Positions 58,558 through 64,000 of a stretch of DNA of 64,000 nt are shown here, piece by piece. Origin of the DNA: Nipponacmea schrenckii (taxonomy: Eukaryota > Mollusca > Gastropoda > Lottiidae). The position numbers and the translations under genes were made by a program. The stretch spans positions 18,225,769 to 18,289,768 of the forward strand of contig JAUJPP010000007.1 in NCBI GenBank assembly GCA_030562195.1, given 5' to 3'. The notes beneath the pieces are model-generated. The model made no database searches. It had not been told where the DNA came from and was given only the letters and a program-made list of their open reading frames with translations. Position 1 is the stretch's first letter. The number at the start of each line of letters is the position of its first letter.

Positions 58558-58803
58558 TTACGCTTTTTGTCTAAGTTCTCTTATTTTGCGCAATTCATCT
58601 AATTCATTATTTTGTTGGACAGATTTGCTAATTGAACTTGCTGCCTGCCCGACTGACGAAATCGCTTTAGCCCCCGAGGATATAAGGTCTTTGTTTCTAG
58701 TTACGAATGATGTAACCTTGGGTATGAGGGACATCAATCCAGAGAAGAAACCATCGCCAGTGTAATTGAACTTTTCCTTTTCATGCTTTAAAATCAATCC
58801 CAT
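58558..58803 (-). CDS. Small virion-like protein with TGDGFF motif
   Basis: 81 aa from the ATG at 58,803 (start MGLILKHEKEKFNY); a longer frame to 58,836 would need a TTG start. TGDGFFSGLMSLIPKVTSF is followed by an amphipathic, Ser/Ala-rich middle and a charged C-terminus (ELDELRKIRELRQKA). It is the first gene of the minus-strand module, 47 bp before the capsid candidate. Its size and layout recall small core or membrane-active virion proteins, but no family can be assigned. Confidence 0.55.
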   Translation of the reverse strand: MGLILKHEKEKFNYTGDGFFSGLMSLIPKVTSFVTRNKDLISSGAKAISSVGQAASSISKSVQQNNELDELRKIRELRQKA

Positions 58804-58959
58804 ATTTTTAATAGAGTAGATTTGATAAAACAACAAAAGAATTTTATTATAAAATCAATGTATAATAATAACGTTACAATTATAAATACATTCTCTTCAA
58901 AGGTTCATAATCAATACTCTATTTACAAACACATTATCATAAATAGTTATTAATTGTTT

Positions 58960-59160
58960 TCTCAACTGCGCATTATCGAAACCGCTCCTGTAGGACCGGT
59001 CGTTAGTTACGGATGTTGTTATTTCGTTGCTATTCAACTGCGCGTGACAGGATATATCAGTTGCGGATGTTGTTATTCAGTTGCTATTCAACTGCGCATG
59101 GTCGAAACCGCTCCTGTAGGACCGGTCGTTAGTTACCAACTGTTGTTATGTTGTTAGGTA
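58960..59160. repeat. Direct repeats beside the Polinton-like module
   Basis: TCGAAACCGCTCCTGTAGG with GACCGGTCGTTAGTTAC occurs at about 58,977 and 59,103. CAACTGCGC occurs four times at uneven spacing (58,963; 59,037; 59,089; 59,162), and GGATGTTGTTATT twice. It is a small local tandem duplication of GC-richer sequence in AT-rich surroundings and may be promoter-side sequence of the module. Confidence 0.75.
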
Positions 59161-59930
59161 TAACTGCGCAGGTAGGAAGTTTCACAGGTAATTAACTTTT
59201 ATCGATCAAACACGTGTACCATTATACTGTATTCTTATTGATTGTCACATCTGTGAATATTTGTCACGTAAACTGAAACATAAAATGGAGAATTTATTAT
59301 TAAATATTTTACACACTCACCTTTCTAAACAGAATCTTACAACTGTTTTGGAAGGTAGTTAGAAGCCGAGTCACCTTATGGTATTGTAAACTAATCGACA
59401 TAGTTAACAAGTGTTGGATATATAGCTATAAAATCTATAATAGCAGTTAGTGCAGTTTTTGTTTAAAGTTATCGATTTAGGAAATAATAATACTGTTAAA
59501 ATTAGATATAGATATTACATACCTGGATTGGATTATAGTCAAATATAATAACGTTAATCTCTCTATTCCATAGAATATTAAAACGATAGTAGACTTAAAA
59601 CTAGAAACTAAACTGTACATAAACAAGATCAACTTCAAAATGAATTCAATGAGGCAACAGGTGCAAATTCAAACTACTGCAAACAAAGAAAGACAGGACA
59701 AAAGAAGTAATTATTTAAGCTATGTTCTCCCTTTGAATGAATATTATTTTCAAACTGTATTCGCCCTTATGACCTGGAAGATGTTTCTCACCTTTATATT
59801 TAGCCCATGGGAAACCGGGAAGTTTAGTTAGAGATTTTTGAATGTCTCCTGATCCGAAATAAGTTGTAGGGGAGTGAATGTTTATTAAAGACAAAAGACA
59901 AAAGACAAAAGGGAGGGCGGGTGGTCAAAT
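59161..59930. other. AT-rich stretch between module and right palindrome
   Basis: About 770 bp without a convincing gene. An open frame at 59,640-59,831 has no recognisable motif. A short AAAGACA triplication lies at about 59,888-59,911, just before the palindrome. Confidence 0.5.
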
Positions 59931-60020
59931 AGTAGTAATAGAGCTTACAGATATCCGGTAGCTCGGAGCGGAGCGGAGCGAAGCGGATGGGTGCCGGATA
60001 TCTGTAAGCTCTATTACTAC
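59931..60020. repeat. Right palindrome, candidate terminal inverted repeat
   Basis: Perfect 27-bp arms (GTAGTAATAGAGCTTACAG, then ATATCCGG, and the reverse complement) enclose a loop of about 36 nt made of GGAGC/GAAGC words (GAGCGGAGCGGAGCGAAGCG). It mirrors the left palindrome at 50,944 in opposite orientation. The first satellite unit starts directly after it. Confidence 0.88.
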
Positions 60021-63000
60021 TGCCCACTCCAGTCTTTCTGTGCACATTTTTGGCTCCATAACAGTGTTTTTGACGTCATAATGCTTAACTTATACGATAA
60101 TAGCCCCGAAAATTGACCGAAGATCACGTTTTTCACGACATTTGGACCTCTCGGCGTGGTTTTGATTGCTTTTTTCCAGGTTAGAATCATTTGGACTATC
60201 GTTTAAAGCGAAAATGTAGAAAACTTTGGGGGACTTTTTTTCTCTCCCCATCTCGCAAAGTCCGATTTTCTTTTCGGTTCACGCTGAATGCCGTTTCGGC
60301 CACTGTGGGAGCCACGCGAGTAAGCAGTTTTGAGTGTCTAGTACTGCCTCGTCGCTTTTCGTTCGGTCAATCACCATCAAATTAGTTGTAAGCACCCTTA
60401 AGCGCTGGCCGAGCACACAAAACACGACCTAAGAAACGATAAGAGTGAATACCGCTATTATGACGTCGTCTTTACTGTCTCCTTAAAGGTAACGTTATTG
60501 GTACATAGGCTTGTGGGGTATGTTTTTTTGGCGACGGGAATGCTAATTTAGGCCAATTGAGACCAGAATTGAAATGTGTTGCCCACTCCAGTCTTTCTGT
60601 GCACATTTTTGGCTCCATAACAGTGTTTTTGACGTCATAATGCTTAACTTATACGATAATAGCCCCGAAAATTGACCGAAGATCACGTTTTTCACAAGAT
60701 TTGGACCTCTCGGCGTGGTTTTGATTGCTTTTTTCCAGGTTAGAATCATTTCGACTATCGTTTAAAGCGAAAATGTAGAAAACTTTGGGGGACTTTTTTT
60801 TCTCTCCCCATCTCGCAAAGTCCGATTTTCTTTTCGGTTCACGCTGAATGCCGTTTCGGCCACTGTGGGAGCCACGCGAGTAAGCAGTTTTGAGTGTCTA
60901 GTACTGCCTCGTCGCTTTTCGTTCGGTCAATCACCATCAAATTAGTTGTAAGCACCCTTAAGCGCTGGCCGAGCACACAAAACACGACCTAAGAAACGAT
61001 AAGAGTGAATACCGCTATTATGACGTCGTCTTTACTGTCTCCTTAAAGGTAAGGTTATTGGTACATAGGCTTGTGGGGTATGTTTTTTTGGCGACGGGAA
61101 TGCTAATTTAGGCCAATTGAGACCAGAATTGAAATGTGTTGCCCACTCCAGTCTTTCTGTGCACATTTTTGGCTCCATAACAGTGTTTTTGACGTCATAA
61201 TGCTTAACTTATACGATAATAGCCCCGAAAATTGACCGAAGATCACGTTTTTCACAAAATTTGGACCTCTCGGCGTGGTTTTGATTGCTTTTTTCCAGGT
61301 TAGAATCATTTCGACTATCGTTTAAAGCGAAAATGTAGAAAACTTTGGGGGACTTTTTTTCTCTCCCCATCTCGCAAAGTCCGATTTTCTTTTCGGTTCA
61401 CGCTGAATGCCGTTTCGGCCACTGTGGGAGCCACGCGAGTAAGCAGTTTTGAGTGTCTAGTACTGCCTCGTCGCTTTTCGTTCGGTCAATCACCATCAAA
61501 TTAGTTGTAAGCACCCTTAAGCGCTGGCCGAGCACACAAAACACGACCTAAGAAACGATAAGAGTGAATACCGCTATTATGACGTCGTCTTTACTGTCTC
61601 CTTAAAGGTAACGTTATTGGTACATAGGCTTGTGGGGTATGTTTTTTTGGCGACGGGAATGCTAATTTAGGCCAATTGAGACCAGAATTGAAATGTGTTG
61701 CCCACTCCAGTCTTTCTGTGCACATTTTTGGCTCCATAACAGTGTTTTTGACGTCATAATGCTTAACTTATACGATAATAGCCCCGAAAATTGACCGAAG
61801 ATCACGTTTTTCACGAGATTTGGACCTCTCGGCGTGGTTTTGATTGCTTTTTTCCAGGTTAGAATCATTTCGACTATCGTTTAAAGCGAAAATGTAGAAA
61901 CTTTGGGGGACTTTTTTTCTCTCCCCATCTCGCAAAGTCCGATTTTCTTTTCGGTTCACGCTGAATGCCGTTTCGGCCACTGTGGGAGCCACGCGAGTAA
62001 GCAGTTTTGAGTGTCTAGTACTGCCTGTCGCTTTTCGTTCGGTAATCACCATCAAATTAGTTGTAACACCCTTAGCGCTGGCCGAGCACACAAAACACGA
62101 CCTAAGAAACGATAAGAGTGAATACCGCTATTATGACGTCGTCTTTACTGTCTCCTTAAAGGTAACGTTATTGGTACATAGGCTTGTGGGGTATGTTTTT
62201 TTGGCGACGGGAATGCTAATTTAGGCCAATTGAGACCAGAATTGAAATGTGTTGCCCACTCCAGTCTTTCTGTGCACATTTTTGGCTCCATAACAGTGTT
62301 TTTGACGTCATAATGCTTAACTTATACGATAATAGCCCCGAAAATTGACCGAAGATCACGTTTTTCACGAATTTGGACCTCTCGGCGTGGTTTTGATTGC
62401 TTTTTTCCAGGTTAGAATCATTTCGACTACGTTTAAAGCGAAAATGTAGAAAACTTTGGGGGACTTTTTTTCTCTCCCCATCTCGCAAAGTCCGATTTTC
62501 TTTTCGGTTCACGCTGAATGCCGTTTCGGCCACTGTGGGAGCCACGCGAGTAAGCAGTTTTGAGTGTCTAGTACTGCCTCGTCGCTTTTCGTTCGGTCAA
62601 TCACCATCAAATTAGTTGTAAGCACCCTTAAGCGCTGGCCGAGCACACAAAACACGACCTAAGAAACGATAAGAGTGAATACCGCTATTATGACGTCGTC
62701 TTTACTGTCTCCTTAAAGGTACGTTATTGGTACATAGGCTTGTGGGGTATGTTTTTTTGGCGACGGGAATGCTAATTTAGGCCAATTGAGACCAGAATTG
62801 AAATGTGTTGCCCACTCAGTCTTTCTGTGACATTTTTGGCTCCATAACAGTGTTTTTGACGTCATAATGCTTAACTTATACGATAATAGCCCCGAAAATT
62901 GACCGAAGATCACGTTTTTCACGAGATTTGGACCTCTCGGCGTGGTTTTGATTGCTTTTTTCCAGGTTAGAATCATTTCGACTATCGTTTAAAGCGAAAA

Positions 63001-64000
63001 TGTAGAAAACTTTGGGGGACTTTTTTCTCTCCCCATCTCGCAAAGTCCGATTTTCTTTTCGGTTCACGCTGAATGCCGTTTCGGCCACTGTGGGAGCCAC
63101 GCGAGTAAGCAGTTTTGAGTGTCTAGTACTGCCTGTCGCTTTTCGTTCGGTCAATCACCATCAAATTAGTTGTAAGCACCCTTAAGCGCTGGCCGAGCAC
63201 ACAAAACACGACCTAAGAAACGATAAGAGTGAATACCGCTATTATGACGTCGTCTTTACTGTCTCCTTAAAGGTAACGTTATTGGTACATAGGCTTGTGG
63301 GGTATGTTTTTTTGGCGACGGGAATGCTAATTTAGGCCAATTGAGACCAGAATTGAAATGTGTTGCCCACTCCAGTCTTTCTGTGCACATTTTTGGCTCC
63401 ATAACAGTGTTTTTGACGTCATAATGCTTAACTTATACGATAATAGCCCCGAAAATTGACCGAAGATCACGTTTTTCACGAGATTTGGACCTCTCGGCGT
63501 GGTTTTGATTGCTTTTTTCCAGGTTAGAATCATTTCGACTAACGTTTAAAGCGAAAATGTAGAAAACTTTGGGGGACTTTTTTTCTCTCCCCATCTCGCA
63601 AAGTCCGATTTTCTTTTCGGTTCACGCTGAATGCCGTTTCGGCCACTGTGGGAGCCACGCGAGTAAGCAGTTTTGAGTGTCTAGTACTGCCTCGTCGCTT
63701 TTCGTTCGGTCAATCACCATCAAATTAGTTGTAAGCACCCTTAAGCGCTGGCCGAGCACACAAAACACGACCTAAGAAACGATAAGAGTGAATACCGCTA
63801 TTATGACGTCGTCTTTACTGTCTCCTTAAAGGTAACGTTATTGGTACATAGGCTTGTGGGGTATGTTTTTTTGGCGACGGGAATGCTAATTTAGGCCAAT
63901 TGAGACCAGAATTTGAAATGTGTTGCCCACTCCAGTCTTTCTGTGCACATTTTTGGCTCCATAACAGTGTTTTTGACGTCATAATGCTTAACTTATACGA
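60021..64000. repeat. ~559-bp satellite, at least seven units
   Basis: Units start at 60,021, 60,580, 61,140, 61,699, 62,253, 62,809, 63,364 and 63,924 (partial at the window end), each beginning TGCCCACTCCAG or its variant. Lengths are 554-560 bp and identity is very high; most differences are single-base indels. The unit is clearly richer in GC and CpG than the rest of the window. It contains TGACGTCATAATGC (a CRE-like TGACGTCA) and TATGACGTCGTC. The small open frames in it shift between units and are not genes. I see no rRNA, tRNA or snRNA similarity. Confidence 0.95.

Noticed and set aside
60543..63533. 68-residue open frame repeated in the satellite, and a 92-residue frame in some units
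   Set aside because: The frames change between units with single-base indels and start in different places, so repetition reflects DNA identity, not protein selection.

Overview
The window is a piece of an animal nuclear genome. It is AT-rich, and the single-copy genes are cut into many short exons with canonical GT-AG introns; the gene content is metazoan. The mix of mobile elements (a Ty3/Gypsy element of Mag/Steamer-like character, a Penelope element with a GIY-YIG domain, a second Gypsy element, an APE-type LINE and a Polinton/Maverick-like capsid module) suits a lophotrochozoan, most likely a mollusc. The species cannot be named from sequence alone.

Left part (1-28,600), host genes. PCIF1/CAPAM (cap m6Am methyltransferase) is on the minus strand and runs off the left edge: nine exons with consistent phases cover the WW domain and most of the helical and core region, but not the catalytic motif. 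POLR1H (RPA12, RNA polymerase I) is a single plus-strand exon, separated from PCIF1 by an 858-bp MITE with an 8-bp target duplication. Next come an unrecognised six-exon EF-hand protein of 327 aa, and NAE1 (regulatory half of the NEDD8-activating enzyme), for which I place 19 exons that give 537 aa, matching the family length. NAE1 introns hold a 17-bp minisatellite, a 2.5-kb array of 39-bp repeats with a perfect 38-bp-arm hairpin inside it, and a broken second copy of exon 17.

Middle (29,450-48,530), nested retroelements. A Penelope-like element (minus strand) is split by a 4,674-bp LTR retrotransposon with identical 207-bp LTRs and a GGTGA target duplication, so that insertion is young. Next to it is a short TNF-receptor-like gene (minus strand, signal peptide plus two cysteine-rich domains). 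From 38,678 to 47,567 lies a second, decayed Gypsy element (minus strand) with a tRNA-Pro-like primer site, an internal 1.24-kb tandem duplication and an odd composite LTR. It abuts one copy of a 1-kb repeat whose other copy, inverted, lies at 12.25-13.2 kb.

Right part (48,500-64,000). After 2.4 kb of repeat-rich DNA there is a palindrome, a 500-N gap, and a minus-strand run of virus-like genes: a packaging ATPase, a candidate major capsid gene and several small GxG-motif proteins. The capsid gene carries in-frame stops and is cut by a LINE with a 7-bp target duplication. A second copy of the palindrome, in opposite orientation, lies on the far side, so the pair looks like terminal inverted repeats of a decayed Polinton-like element. 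No integrase or PolB is visible. The window ends in at least seven tandem copies of a ~559-bp satellite that starts directly at the second palindrome.

The three conserved host genes are open, while every mobile element except the young LTR retrotransposon pol gene has frame breaks, many at homopolymers. These may be decay or consensus errors; the sequence alone cannot say which.
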